Shown here piece after piece: positions 8,749 to 17,969 of a stretch of DNA of 64,000 bases. The stretch's first letter is position 1. Every line of letters starts with the position of its first letter. The notes below the pieces were generated by a model. That model saw only the letters and a program-made list of their open reading frames with translations. It did no database searches and had not been told where the DNA came from. This DNA is from Vreelandella lutescens. GTDB taxonomy: Bacteria > Pseudomonadota > Gammaproteobacteria > Pseudomonadales > Halomonadaceae. The stretch covers positions 496,001 to 560,000 of the forward strand of contig NZ_BMHM01000002.1 of assembly GCF_014640815.1 (NCBI RefSeq), written 5' to 3'. The position numbers and the translations under genes are program-made.

Positions 8749-10034
8749 TGCAAACGTTAAGCAAAGTGTGGCTTTTTTGCGTACTGCTACTAATTAGCAG
8801 TGTGGCTAACGCCAATTTAACCATTGAGATAACACGCGGTAGCGATCAGGCACTACCGATCGGTGTGGTACCTTTTGCAGGCAGTGAGGGCCTTCCAGAA
8901 GACATTGCGCAAATTGTGCAAGATGATCTAGAGCGTAGCGGGCTCTTCGAGCCACTGGAGCGCAGCGCAATGTTTGATCGCCCAAGCCAAGCGTCCGACG
9001 TGGAGTTTGGCACGTGGCGTTCGCTGGACGTGCGCTATCTGGTGGTAGGTCGTGCCCAGCAGACAGGCGGCGGCTACGAACTACAGTTTGATCTCGTCGA
9101 TATTAGCGGCCAGCGCCCGATGATTAGCGAGACCGTGACCGTTAGTGGCAATGATCTTCGCGGTGCAGCTCACTATATCAGCGATCAGGTTTTTGAAGCG
9201 ATCACTGATATTCGTGGGGCATTCTCGACGCGCATTGCCTACGTGACGGCTCAGGGCTTAGGCGACAACATGCAGTTTGGCCTTTACGTGGCCGATGCCG
9301 ATGGCCGACGCAGCCAGCAAGTGCTGACATCTGATCAGCCGATTATGTCGCCCTCATGGTCGCCGGATGGCCGTAAATTGGCCTATGTTTCGTTTGAGAC
9401 GGGTAAGGCTTCTATCTATATCCAAGACGTCAACACCGGTCAGCGCGTTCAAGCGACGTCGTTCGATGGCATCAACGGCGCGCCGACATGGTCACCCGAT
9501 GGCCGCCGTATCGCTATGTCGCTCTCCAAAGACGGTCAGCCGGAAATTTACGTGCTGGACGTAGCCAATCGGTCATTGGACCGTATTACCCAGAGCAACA
9601 GCATCGATACCGAACCCGCATGGTCTCCTGATGGTCGCAGCATCATCTTTACGTCCGACCGTAGCGGTGGTCCACAGATTTACCAGCATGTGATGGGTAG
9701 CGGTGAAACTAATCGCTTAACATTTACTGGCAACTATAACGCCCGCGCGCGCTTTTCACCGGACGGTGAGCAGATCTTTTTGATCCACCGTTCCAGCCGG
9801 GGTTTCCAAGTTGCCAAACAGGATCTTGATGGTGGTCGCCTAGTAGTATTAAGCGATTCAACAAGAGATGAATCTCCTAGTGTTGCGCCGAACGGTACCA
9901 TGGTAATCTTCGCTACCCAACAGGGTAGTAGTGGTGTACTTAGTGCCGTGTCAGCCGATGGCCGCTCGTCATTTAGGTTACCCGCAGCACAAGGTGATGT
10001 ACGTGATCCCGCGTGGTCACCTTTCTTAAATTAA
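8748..10034 (+). CDS. tolB: Tol-Pal system beta-propeller protein TolB
   Basis: TolB is the periplasmic component that shuttles between Pal and TolA. The 428-residue precursor has a Sec signal peptide (about 1-22, ending VANA), an N-terminal alpha/beta domain, and a six-bladed propeller in which the blade motif WSPDGR recurs (for example [35 protein letters not shown]). Its ATG shares one base with the tolA stop, indicating translational coupling. Length and domain order are as expected. Confidence 0.97.
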   Translation: MQTLSKVWLFCVLLLISSVANANLTIEITRGSDQALPIGVVPFAGSEGLPEDIAQIVQDDLERSGLFEPLERSAMFDRPSQASDVEFGTWRSLDVRYLVVGRAQQTGGGYELQFDLVDISGQRPMISETVTVSGNDLRGAAHYISDQVFEAITDIRGAFSTRIAYVTAQGLGDNMQFGLYVADADGRRSQQVLTSDQPIMSPSWSPDGRKLAYVSFETGKASIYIQDVNTGQRVQATSFDGINGAPTWSPDGRRIAMSLSKDGQPEIYVLDVANRSLDRITQSNSIDTEPAWSPDGRSIIFTSDRSGGPQIYQHVMGSGETNRLTFTGNYNARARFSPDGEQIFLIHRSSRGFQVAKQDLDGGRLVVLSDSTRDESPSVAPNGTMVIFATQQGSSGVLSAVSADGRSSFRLPAAQGDVRDPAWSPFLN

Positions 10035-10079
10035 TAGATGAACAGCACTAATTTCTGTTTTCAGGCAAGGAGTCTGATT

Positions 10080-10622
10080 ATGCAACTTAAGCCGTTGGCT
10101 CGCTCATTAGCAGTCGCGTTATCTATCGTAGTTATCGCTGGCTGTTCCAGCACCGGCGGAACACAAGACGGTGACTCTTACGGAAGCCAGGATGGCAGCA
10201 GTATGGGGTCTAGCACGTCTGGTGTTGGCACCAGTGGTCAGTATGGCTCAACGTCAGGTTCTGGCGCGGCTGGTCAGCAGGCGGATTCTCGTATTCCTGA
10301 AGTACGCACTATTTACTTCGATTACGATCGCGATACCATCAAGAGCGACTACGAATCTGTGGTAATGGCTCATGCGCGCTACCTGCGTGCTAACCCGAAC
10401 GCCCGCGTTGTTCTTCACGGTCACACCGACGAACGCGGTACCCGTGAATACAACATGGCACTAGGTGAGCGTCGTGCGGGAGCTGTACAGCGTTTCCTGA
10501 ATATTCAGGGTGTATCTCCTTCACAAATGAGCGTGGTTAGCTACGGTGAAGAGCGTCCGGCAGCGAGTGGCCAAAACGAAAGCGCCTACTCGCAAAACCG
10601 TCGCGTCGTCTTTAACTACTGA
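10080..10622 (+). CDS. pal: Peptidoglycan-associated lipoprotein Pal
   Basis: Pal anchors the outer membrane to peptidoglycan. The 180-residue precursor has a lipoprotein signal with lipobox VIAGC (Cys22), then a Gly/Ser/Thr-rich linker of about 50 residues, then an OmpA-like domain with YFDYDRDTIKSDYE and HGHTDERGTREYNMALGERRA, the peptidoglycan-binding motif with its conserved Asp and Arg. The ATG at 10080 has AAGGAGT upstream; an in-frame ATG at 10038 would put 14 residues before the signal and is unlikely. The Gly/Ser linker is longer than in E. coli Pal. Confidence 0.97.
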   Translation: MQLKPLARSLAVALSIVVIAGCSSTGGTQDGDSYGSQDGSSMGSSTSGVGTSGQYGSTSGSGAAGQQADSRIPEVRTIYFDYDRDTIKSDYESVVMAHARYLRANPNARVVLHGHTDERGTREYNMALGERRAGAVQRFLNIQGVSPSQMSVVSYGEERPAASGQNESAYSQNRRVVFNY

Positions 10623-10669
10623 TAGTATTGGCGTGCCCTGGCACGCCAACTGTATCACTCGGAGCTATC

Positions 10670-11479
10670 ATGAATCACAGTCTCAAACGCTATTTTGAGA
10701 GGCTGTGCGGTGCGGGAGCCATAGCGCTCCCGCTGTCCGTATTGCCCTTATCCCTTCTGTCAGCATCCGCCTTGGCGCAGCAGCCGCTGGTCCAAGACCT
10801 CTCCTCAGGTTCGTCCAATAGCTTTTATCAGCAAACTCAGCGGCAAGAGTCGTCAGGCGGTAATCTTGTCCTGTTTAACCAAGTGCAAGAGCACCAGCAG
10901 GAAATTCAACAGCTGCGTGGCCAGATTGAAGAACTGCGTCACCAGTTAGAGCAACTGCGAAATCAATCGCAGCAGCAATACCTGGATATTGAAGACCGCT
11001 TGATGAGCAGCGCGCCCAGTCAAATTGAGCAGGCAACGCCTCAAGTTGAGCCAGAAGTAGCGGAGCAGGTAGTGCAAGCACCGTCTACTCGCAACGTCAG
11101 CGACGATGCGCAGGCAGATTATCAGGCTGCCTTTGCTCATGTGCAGGCGCGACAGTTCGGTGATGCGATTGCCGCCTTTGAAGCCTTCGTCGCTGACCAT
11201 CCAGACAGTAGTCTGACGGCAAACGGGCACTACTGGCTTGGCGAACTATACGCTGCAGAAGGTGAGTTAGATTCAGCAGATCAAGCCTTTACCCGAGTCA
11301 TCGAGCAGTATAGCGGTAGCACCAAAGTGCCTGATGCGCTGTATAAGCTTGGCCTGGTGAAGGCACGTAAAGGTGAGGCAGAGCGCAGTCGTGAGTTGCT
11401 AGAGCAAGTGCGCGATGACTATCCGCAAAGCAGCGCCGCTGGGTTGGCTAATGATTTCTTACGCCAGTCCGCAGGTTAA
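10670..11479 (+). CDS. cpoB: Cell division coordinator CpoB (YbgF)
   Basis: CpoB is the periplasmic last member of tol-pal operons and in E. coli coordinates PBP1b activity with outer-membrane constriction. The 269-residue precursor has a long signal peptide ending at SALAQQ (about residue 37), an N-terminal coiled coil rich in Gln/Leu/Glu (about 75-110), and three TPR units in the C-terminal half (ADYQAAFAHVQARQFGDAI, GHYWLGELYAAEGELDSA and ALYKLGLVKARKGE). The ATG at 10670 has GGAG upstream. No terminator separates it from yciK, 33 bases downstream. Confidence 0.95.
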   Translation: MNHSLKRYFERLCGAGAIALPLSVLPLSLLSASALAQQPLVQDLSSGSSNSFYQQTQRQESSGGNLVLFNQVQEHQQEIQQLRGQIEELRHQLEQLRNQSQQQYLDIEDRLMSSAPSQIEQATPQVEPEVAEQVVQAPSTRNVSDDAQADYQAAFAHVQARQFGDAIAAFEAFVADHPDSSLTANGHYWLGELYAAEGELDSADQAFTRVIEQYSGSTKVPDALYKLGLVKARKGEAERSRELLEQVRDDYPQSSAAGLANDFLRQSAG

Positions 11480-11512
11480 TACGGTTTAATATTGACGCTT
11501 CAAGGAACCCTC

Positions 11513-12274
11513 ATGAGTTGTAAAATCGACTATCAACCAGCGCCCAATCTATTAGAAAACCGCGTCGTGTTGGTAACCGGTGCGGGAGATGGGATTGGTC
11601 GCGCGGCGGCATTAACCTATGCCCGTCATGGGGCTACCGTAATATTGCTGGGCCGCACCATCGCTAAGCTTGAGCGCGTTTACGACGACATTGAGGCAGC
11701 TGGTGGGCCACAGCCTGCTATTTTCCCGCTCAATTTTGAAGGCGCCACCCTTAAAGATTTCCATGATATGGCAGAAACTCTGGACAAAGAGTTTGGCCGT
11801 TTAGATGGTGTGTTGCATAACGCTGGGTTGCTAGGGCGCATTACGCCATTTGAACAGTACAATCCCGAACTTTGGGAACAGGTGATGCAGGTCAATATTA
11901 ATGGCCCCATCTGGATGACTCAGGCACTGCTGCCGCTGCTTCAAGCATCGGATGATGCATCGGTCATCTTTACTTCTTCAAGCGTTGGCCGCAAAGGGCG
12001 AGCTTATTGGGGGGCCTATTCTGTCTCGAAGTTCGCGACAGAAGGGTTTGTCGAAGTACTCTCTGATGAGTTGAGCAATCAACCCAATGTGCGCGTGAAT
12101 ACGCTTAATCCAGGGGCAACACGTACTCAAATGCGACGTACGGCCTATCCGGGAGAAGACCCGTTTACGCTGCGTACTCCAGAGGAGATCATGCCAACCT
12201 ACCTGTGGCTAATGGGCCCCGACAGCAAGGGCGTTAGCGGCCAGAAATTTGATGCTCAGCCGCCACGCGTTTAA
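11513..12274 (+). CDS. yciK: Short-chain dehydrogenase, YciK family
   Basis: This 253-residue cytosolic short-chain dehydrogenase/reductase has the NAD(P) motif VTGAGDGIGRAA near residue 25, HNAG in place of NNAG at about 105, and the catalytic YxxxK in YWGAYSVSKFA with Ser in TSSSVG upstream. Sequence and context fit YciK, an orphan SDR usually found next to ubiG and mupP/gph. Its physiological substrate is unknown. AAGGAA precedes the ATG at 11513. Here it converges on mupP with only 12 bases between the stops, instead of continuing in the same direction as in Pseudomonas. Confidence 0.88.
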   Translation: MSCKIDYQPAPNLLENRVVLVTGAGDGIGRAAALTYARHGATVILLGRTIAKLERVYDDIEAAGGPQPAIFPLNFEGATLKDFHDMAETLDKEFGRLDGVLHNAGLLGRITPFEQYNPELWEQVMQVNINGPIWMTQALLPLLQASDDASVIFTSSSVGRKGRAYWGAYSVSKFATEGFVEVLSDELSNQPNVRVNTLNPGATRTQMRRTAYPGEDPFTLRTPEEIMPTYLWLMGPDSKGVSGQKFDAQPPRV

Positions 12275-12286
12275 TGCAGGTTAGCG

Positions 12287-12958
12287 TCAAACAGTGCGGT
12301 GGCCGTCTAAGGCGGCCACTAGCTCTTCACAGGTGGCAAACCACACGTCGGCAGGCCAGTGTTGGTAGTCGTCTTCCTTGCTGATATACCCATAGCCCAC
12401 CGCCACGGCGGTCATGCCGGCCGCTTTTGCTGCCTGCATATCACGCACATGATCACCGATGTACCAGCATGCCTCGGGAGAAACGCCTAAGCGTTTTGCC
12501 GCTTCCCAAAGCGGCTCAGGTGCGGGTTTTTTAACGCTCAAGTCATCAGCACACAGCAGGGCCCCAGGCGTTAGCGCCAGCGCCTCAAGAAGCGGCAGTG
12601 TATAACGCCGTGGTTTATTAGTGACAATCCCCCACTGGCGCGCCTCCTGTTGCCATGCAATCAGCCACTCATCTAGTGGCTCAAACAGCTTGCTATGCAC
12701 AGCCACTGCCTGTTCGTATGCGTCCAGTAAAAACTGACGTGCTTCGTCGTGCCCGGCACTGCCACTTTCAAGGCCAAGTGCCAGCGTGACCAGGGCGCTA
12801 CCGCCATTCGACACTTGCCCACGAATGTCTTGAAACGGCAGGGGAGCTAGGCCGTGATGGGCCCTGAGTGCATTGGTGGCAGCGGCCAAGTCTGGGGCGG
12901 TGTCGACCAACGTGCCGTCTAAGTCAAACAAGATGGCTTGAGGGGAGGGCATCAGCAT
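12287..12958 (-). CDS. mupP: HAD phosphatase, MupP type (MurNAc 6-phosphate phosphatase)
   Basis: This 223-residue haloacid dehalogenase phosphatase has the nucleophile motif DLDGTLVDT, motif II in TNKP, and GDHVRDMQAAKAAGM as the acidic motif IV. It is commonly annotated as phosphoglycolate phosphatase (Gph). Segments such as AVHSKLF, WGIVTNKP and YGYI-x-KEDD-x-HWPADV resemble Pseudomonas MupP, which dephosphorylates N-acetylmuramic acid 6-phosphate in the anabolic peptidoglycan recycling route, and the ubiG-mupP-yciK neighbourhood is the same. It begins directly after the ubiG stop (TAA then ATG). A second ATG two codons in (12952) could also start it. Confidence 0.8.
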   Translation of the reverse strand: MLMPSPQAILFDLDGTLVDTAPDLAAATNALRAHHGLAPLPFQDIRGQVSNGGSALVTLALGLESGSAGHDEARQFLLDAYEQAVAVHSKLFEPLDEWLIAWQQEARQWGIVTNKPRRYTLPLLEALALTPGALLCADDLSVKKPAPEPLWEAAKRLGVSPEACWYIGDHVRDMQAAKAAGMTAVAVGYGYISKEDDYQHWPADVWFATCEELVAALDGHRTV

Positions 12959-13702
12959 TTACTCGCTCACTTTTCGGCAGTACATCATGTAATTCACCGA
13001 GACATCGTGGGGAACCAGCCGGTAATGGCGTGTGAGAGGGTTGTACGTCAGTCCCGTTTGTTCACGGACTTCGAGTGTCGCCAGACGCGCCCAGTTAGCC
13101 ATCTCAGAGGGGCGAATAAATTTCGCATAATCGTGAGTACCTCGGGGAAGCAATTTCAGCACGTATTCAGCCCCTAAAATAGCAAAGGCATAAGATTTCG
13201 GCGTGCGATTAAGCGTAGAGAAAAAGACATAACCCCCAGGCCGTACCAAAGTGCTGCAGGCACGAATCACCGAGGCAGGATCGGGCACATGCTCCAGCAT
13301 TTCCATGCAGGTCACCACGTCATAATGGCCTGGCTGCTCTGCGGCTAAGCCTTCAACGCTGATATGGCGATAATCGACGGTGACGCCGCTCTCTTCGGCA
13401 TGAAGCCTCGCCACTCCTAACGGTGCCTCGCCTAGGTCAATGCCGGTCACACTAGCACCTCGGTGCGCCATGGATTCGCTTAAAATACCGCCACCACAGC
13501 CCACATCTAACACTTTTTTGCCCGCAAGCCCCGCCCGTGCATCAATAAAGTCCAAGCGAAGAGGGTTAATGTCATGAAGCGGTTTAAATTCGCTGTCAGG
13601 GTCCCACCAGCGGCTGGCAAGTGCTTCAAATTTCGCAACTTCTGCGGCATCGACGTTGTCTTGATAGCGACGAGTGGTGCTATCCTGAAGTGTCACTGGC
13701 AT
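12959..13702 (-). CDS. ubiG: Ubiquinone biosynthesis O-methyltransferase UbiG
   Basis: UbiG performs both O-methylation steps of ubiquinone synthesis using S-adenosylmethionine. The 247-residue protein has motif [12 protein letters not shown], an acidic loop VTGIDLG, and the family-specific segments [11 protein letters not shown] near the N-terminus and [13 protein letters not shown] near the C-terminus. The ATG at 13702 is preceded on the minus strand by AGAGGGGG. An upstream in-frame ATG would add 12 residues and lacks a site. It is co-transcribed with mupP with no gap. Confidence 0.95.
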   Translation of the reverse strand: MPVTLQDSTTRRYQDNVDAAEVAKFEALASRWWDPDSEFKPLHDINPLRLDFIDARAGLAGKKVLDVGCGGGILSESMAHRGASVTGIDLGEAPLGVARLHAEESGVTVDYRHISVEGLAAEQPGHYDVVTCMEMLEHVPDPASVIRACSTLVRPGGYVFFSTLNRTPKSYAFAILGAEYVLKLLPRGTHDYAKFIRPSEMANWARLATLEVREQTGLTYNPLTRHYRLVPHDVSVNYMMYCRKVSE

Positions 13703-13907
13703 GGTGTAACCCCCTCTGCAGTTGGTATTGAGTGACATATGAACGTGGTTTGCCAGTTAGCGGTATTCTCGGCAAGGTGGCATCCACTCAAACGTTGAGT
13801 ATTATGGTTATTCTAACCACTCCTGACGCGGAACGCATGGAAAGGAACGCAGCATGACGCCTAACACTTTATTTTATCGGCGCTTATTGGCCAGGGAGAG
13901 CACCTAA

Positions 13908-15200
13908 ATGCGTGTATTGCTGCATGGTAGTGAACTAAGTGCTGCGACAGCGGCAGCGGCGCTGGCGTGGGTAGGCCACCGTGTCGACTGGCTACTCCAC
14001 GAAAGCGTTCCATGGTCAACGCTAGCGTCGGCTGACTGGCTGCGTCGAGAACCATCGCTAATGACGCAGCTTGAGCAGGCCATGGCATCGGGCAATTTAA
14101 CCATTATCGCCTCTCCTGACGCCTCTGAGTCACCTGATATTGTCTGGTTAGCACTTTCTCCCAGCCAGCGGTCATCCGCCAGTGCGTTACTTCAGCACGC
14201 CATGTTTGATGCCTACAGTGGCGCGGTGTTAGTAAATAACTCGACGTTTCCGGTGGGCGAAACTGAACGTTTGCATTCCTTGATGGGACAGCAGCATAGC
14301 CGGGTAGCACTGCCCGACACCTTGGAAGAAGGTCGTGCTTGGCTCTCTTTTACTCGCCCAGTGCGCTGGCTACTGGGTTGCGATGACGCGTTAGGTGAGC
14401 AGATGACCAGAGAGTTGCTGCGCGCGTTCAATCGGCGCAGCGAAGTATTTCAGTGCATGCCTTGTCGAGCCGCTGAACTGACCAAGCTAGCGATCAATGG
14501 TATGTTGGCAACCCGTATCAGTTATATGAATGAAATTGCAGGGCTTGCAGATACCTTAGGCGTGGATGTTGAGCATGTACGCCAAGGCATGGGGGCTGAT
14601 ACACGCATAGGTTTTGAGTATTTATACCCAGGATGCGGGTTTGGTGGGCCTAATTTTTCACGCGATTTAATGCGCTTGGCCGATGTTCAATCTGCAAGTG
14701 GCCGCTACTCGGCTCTGCTTGAGCAGGTGATGGATATTAATGAGCAGAAAAAAGAGACACTGTTCAGAAAGCTATGGGGATTTTTTGAAGGGGATTTAGT
14801 AGGCAAAACCGTGGCGATATGGGGAGCGGCGTTTAAACCTGGAACAGCCCGTATCGATCATGCGCCGGTGTTGACGTTGCTTGAGGCACTTTGGGCACAA
14901 GGTGTGAAGGTGCAACTACACGATCCAGCGGCGATTCCGGCACTCCTTGCGGCCGTTGGACAGCGCAGTGATTTAGTGGTGTTTGAGGAAGACCCCTACC
15001 TTGCTTGCCAAGGGGCGGATGCGCTGATGTTGGTAACGGAATGGAAAGCTTACTGGAACCCTGATTGGCACCGTTTAGCCACCATGCTCAACGAAAAGCT
15101 AGTATTAGATGGACGCAATATCTATGACCCCGCTTTTGTATCCAGCTGCGGCCTGCACTACCGAGGGATTGGGCGACGCGCCGATCCGACGATGCTCTAA
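13908..15200 (+). CDS. UDP-glucose/GDP-mannose dehydrogenase-like protein lacking the catalytic Cys
   Basis: This 430-residue protein has the three-domain order of nucleotide-sugar dehydrogenases. The middle helix AELTKLAINGMLATRISYMNEI keeps Lys193 and Asn197, and the C-terminal part keeps AIWGAAFKPGT and a DGRNIYDP block. Key residues are changed: the active-site loop reads YPGCGFGGPNFSRD at 240-253, so the nucleophilic Cys of GG-x-C is Asn249 and the following Lys is Arg252. The N-terminal dinucleotide loop GxGYVG is HGSELS. The substrate-binding Arg after FKPGT (TDDxRxSP) reads TARIDHAP. It may be a pseudoenzyme or have a new activity. A coiled-coil membrane gene starts nine bases downstream, then tamAB. 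Confidence 0.82.
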   Translation: MRVLLHGSELSAATAAAALAWVGHRVDWLLHESVPWSTLASADWLRREPSLMTQLEQAMASGNLTIIASPDASESPDIVWLALSPSQRSSASALLQHAMFDAYSGAVLVNNSTFPVGETERLHSLMGQQHSRVALPDTLEEGRAWLSFTRPVRWLLGCDDALGEQMTRELLRAFNRRSEVFQCMPCRAAELTKLAINGMLATRISYMNEIAGLADTLGVDVEHVRQGMGADTRIGFEYLYPGCGFGGPNFSRDLMRLADVQSASGRYSALLEQVMDINEQKKETLFRKLWGFFEGDLVGKTVAIWGAAFKPGTARIDHAPVLTLLEALWAQGVKVQLHDPAAIPALLAAVGQRSDLVVFEEDPYLACQGADALMLVTEWKAYWNPDWHRLATMLNEKLVLDGRNIYDPAFVSSCGLHYRGIGRRADPTML

Positions 15201-15209
15201 GGAAAACTC

Positions 15210-16043
15210 ATGTCTGACGCCACTTCATCTCAACGTATCGTTCCTGATGTGGATCAAAGCCTAACTGCACAGCATCTGCGTCATCGGCGGGGGCCAACGT
15301 TATGGCCAATTTGGCTGATATTGATCTTAGTACTGCTACTACTGGGTGCGTCGGCGGCTGGGCTTTGGTACGAGCGAGAAAGGCTGCTTGATGAAGTGCA
15401 TCGTGTCAGTGGTGAAGTATCTAACCTGCATGCAAGGCTCGACTCAGGTGACACGGATGCTCAGGATGCGATAACCTTTGTACAAGCTCAAATGGAAACA
15501 TTGTTCCAAGAGCAAGAACAGCTTGCCGTTGCACTCACCAATGCGCGCGAAGAGCTTTATGGGCTTTTAACGAACAATGAAGAACTTGTATCTGATGAAG
15601 CACTAGAAACGCTGTCACAACAGATATCTCAATTTCAGGAGCAAGCTGCTCTACGTGATCGCCAGTTAACGGCCATTCGTACTTCATTAGATGCGCTAGA
15701 GCAGGCTGGTACTTCTGGGCGGCAAAATTTAGTTGAAGAAGTGTCTCACCTGGAAGGCATCATGACGCAGCGACTGGACACCATGGAGCGGCAGGTGGCC
15801 AGCGATCGAACCGCGCTTGAAGAGCAATTCAGAGCGTGGCAGGAAGACGTCGAGCAGCAATTATCACAGCTATCTTCGGCAGTTGCCGACGTTAACACAC
15901 AGGAAGAGCCCGCAAGCCAAGCTGCGCTGACAGCCCTAGAAACGCAGTGGACGCAGCGCTTAAATACGCTGGAGAGCGATGTGCGGCAAGTAAGGCAAGC
16001 TCAGCTAGCCTTCAGTGCGCAGATGGAGATGCTGCGTAATTAA
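15210..16043 (+). CDS. Single-pass membrane coiled-coil protein, function unknown
   Basis: This 277-residue protein has a basic cytoplasmic N-terminus, one strongly hydrophobic helix at about 31-52 (WPIWLILILVLLLLGASAAG), and then about 220 residues that are almost entirely predicted helix rich in Gln, Glu, Leu and Ala. That pattern suggests a long coiled coil, probably in the periplasm. I recognise no enzymatic domain; superficially it resembles the rod of HemX-like or scaffold proteins. AAGGAAAA precedes the ATG. It follows the UGDH-like gene by nine bases, so the two are almost certainly co-transcribed and may work together near the inner membrane. Confidence 0.8.
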   Translation: MSDATSSQRIVPDVDQSLTAQHLRHRRGPTLWPIWLILILVLLLLGASAAGLWYERERLLDEVHRVSGEVSNLHARLDSGDTDAQDAITFVQAQMETLFQEQEQLAVALTNAREELYGLLTNNEELVSDEALETLSQQISQFQEQAALRDRQLTAIRTSLDALEQAGTSGRQNLVEEVSHLEGIMTQRLDTMERQVASDRTALEEQFRAWQEDVEQQLSQLSSAVADVNTQEEPASQAALTALETQWTQRLNTLESDVRQVRQAQLAFSAQMEMLRN

Positions 16044-16109
16044 CCAGCAGCCGCATGCTGCGGAACGAATAAGCCACCAAGCCGGTGATGGGGTTAGGGA
16101 TAAAACAGT

Positions 16110-17960
16110 ATGGGAAGACAACGGCGATGGCCTACGGCCAAACAGGTGGCGTGTTGTTTGGTGTTGCCACTACTTTCTGCATCATCCTCCGCATGGGCGC
16201 TTGAAGCTGCCATTAGCGGTGTTAATGAACAAGTGTCAGCCAACATCGATGCGTATTTGCAAAACATCGATGAGGAGCAGTACACCGATGCGCGCCTAGA
16301 AGGCGAGATACGCCAGCGCACCCAAGAAGCGATGCGGGTGTATGGTTACTACGAGCCTGACATTACCGTCGAGTTAGAGCAGTCTCCTATCACCGTACGT
16401 ATTGAGCCAGGCCCACAAGTCATCATCGAAGTGTTAGATATCAACCTGAATGGCGACGCAAGCAATGACCCGCCTTTTCAAGAAGCGCTAGATGACTTTC
16501 CGCTCAAAGAGGGCGACCCATTAAGGCATGCCCCCTGGGATAATCTACGCTCCCAGTTTTCTGGCTTGGCTATTGAACGAGGCTACTTTGACTGGGGCTT
16601 TTCAGATAGGCGTATGGAAGTGCGCCCCTATCTAGAAAGTGCACGCCTCTACATGACCTTTGATAGTGGCCCTCGCTATCAGTTTGGTAATACGCTGATT
16701 ACCGGTAGCCATATTGAACCTGAACGTTTGAGAGAAATGCAGACATTCGAGGCGGGCGACCCTTATCTGGCGGAGTCGCTGGCTCGCTATAATCAGCGTC
16801 TGGCGGAGACAGGCTGGTTTAGCTCTGTTTCCGTTCGGCCTCGTTTAGAAACGGCTCAAGAACTGACCATTGCGCCGCCTAGTGGAGGTGACCCATGGTG
16901 GAGTGAAGCGACCGCGTCACAGCCCCAGCGGCCACGGGTAAGCAGCGCAGCGTTGGCCAGCGCCCTTAGCCTCCACAGTAGCGATGATACCCGCCTACCC
17001 ATTGACATTAATGTAGAGCCAGCAGATCGCCATCAGTTTGAGGTAGGGGTAGGGTTTGCCACAGATGTAGGCCCAAGGCTTCGTTTTGGTTGGCAACAGC
17101 CCTGGATTAATCGCTTTGGTCACAGCCTTGACCATGACCTCTATGTATCTGCCCCCGAGCAGCGATTTACCGGTGTTTACAATATCCCGCTTGAAGACCC
17201 CATCCGAGATAATTACCGCCTGCAGTACGGGGTACGAAATATCGATGACAGCGATACCCAATCGTTAGAAGGCACGGTTGAGGTGGCGCGTCGTTGGGAG
17301 TTTGAAAACCGCTGGGTACAAACGCTCTATTTTAGAACCACCTACGAAGACTTTACTCAGGGTGGTCAAGCGGATGAAGTGTGGCTGTTTTATCCCGGGA
17401 TTCAGTGGTCGAGGACTCGCACCCGCCCTCAGCGCTTCCCGTTATGGGGGGACCGTCAGCAGCTCTCTATTGAATACTCTGACCGCGCGTGGGGATCGGA
17501 TGCCCAGTTCGCTCGCATGACAGGGGATACTGAATGGATTCGTATGATCGGTAACGACAACCGCTTTTCTGCTCGGCTGAGCATGGGTGCCATTGAAACC
17601 GAAGACTTTGACAAATTGCCCCCATCACTGCGCTTCTTCGCTGGTGGTGATAGAAGCGTGCGTGGTTACTCCTATGAAAGCTTGTCTCCGCGCAACCAAG
17701 AAGGGCGTTTGCGCGGTGGTCAGCAGATGCTGACCTCAACATTGGAGTATCAGCGTCGTGTGACCGGTGACTGGTGGGGCGCTACCTTTATCGATACCGG
17801 TGATGCTTTTGATAACTGGGGCCCCAACGACCTTAAAACCGGTGCTGGAGTGGGGGTGCGGTGGGTATCCCCAGTGGGTCCTATTCGTTTTGATGTTGCC
17901 CACCCCTTCGATGTTGATGACGCTTTCCGCGTGCACTTCTCTATCGGTCCGGAATTCTAG
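16110..17960 (+). CDS. tamA: Translocation and assembly module protein TamA
   Basis: TamA is an outer-membrane Omp85-family protein that acts with TamB in envelope protein and lipid transport. The 616-residue precursor has a signal peptide (about 1-30, ending SSAWA), POTRA domains (about 31-280) and a 16-strand C-terminal barrel (about 320-616). The barrel contains the Omp85 signature GGDRSVRGYSYESLSPR near residue 510 and ends in Phe (IGPEF), as expected for BAM-dependent insertion. tamB follows after nine bases. Classification as TamA rather than BamA rests on length, POTRA number and the adjacent tamB. Confidence 0.93.
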   Translation: MGRQRRWPTAKQVACCLVLPLLSASSSAWALEAAISGVNEQVSANIDAYLQNIDEEQYTDARLEGEIRQRTQEAMRVYGYYEPDITVELEQSPITVRIEPGPQVIIEVLDINLNGDASNDPPFQEALDDFPLKEGDPLRHAPWDNLRSQFSGLAIERGYFDWGFSDRRMEVRPYLESARLYMTFDSGPRYQFGNTLITGSHIEPERLREMQTFEAGDPYLAESLARYNQRLAETGWFSSVSVRPRLETAQELTIAPPSGGDPWWSEATASQPQRPRVSSAALASALSLHSSDDTRLPIDINVEPADRHQFEVGVGFATDVGPRLRFGWQQPWINRFGHSLDHDLYVSAPEQRFTGVYNIPLEDPIRDNYRLQYGVRNIDDSDTQSLEGTVEVARRWEFENRWVQTLYFRTTYEDFTQGGQADEVWLFYPGIQWSRTRTRPQRFPLWGDRQQLSIEYSDRAWGSDAQFARMTGDTEWIRMIGNDNRFSARLSMGAIETEDFDKLPPSLRFFAGGDRSVRGYSYESLSPRNQEGRLRGGQQMLTSTLEYQRRVTGDWWGATFIDTGDAFDNWGPNDLKTGAGVGVRWVSPVGPIRFDVAHPFDVDDAFRVHFSIGPEF

Positions 17961-17969
17961 GAGAGCGCT

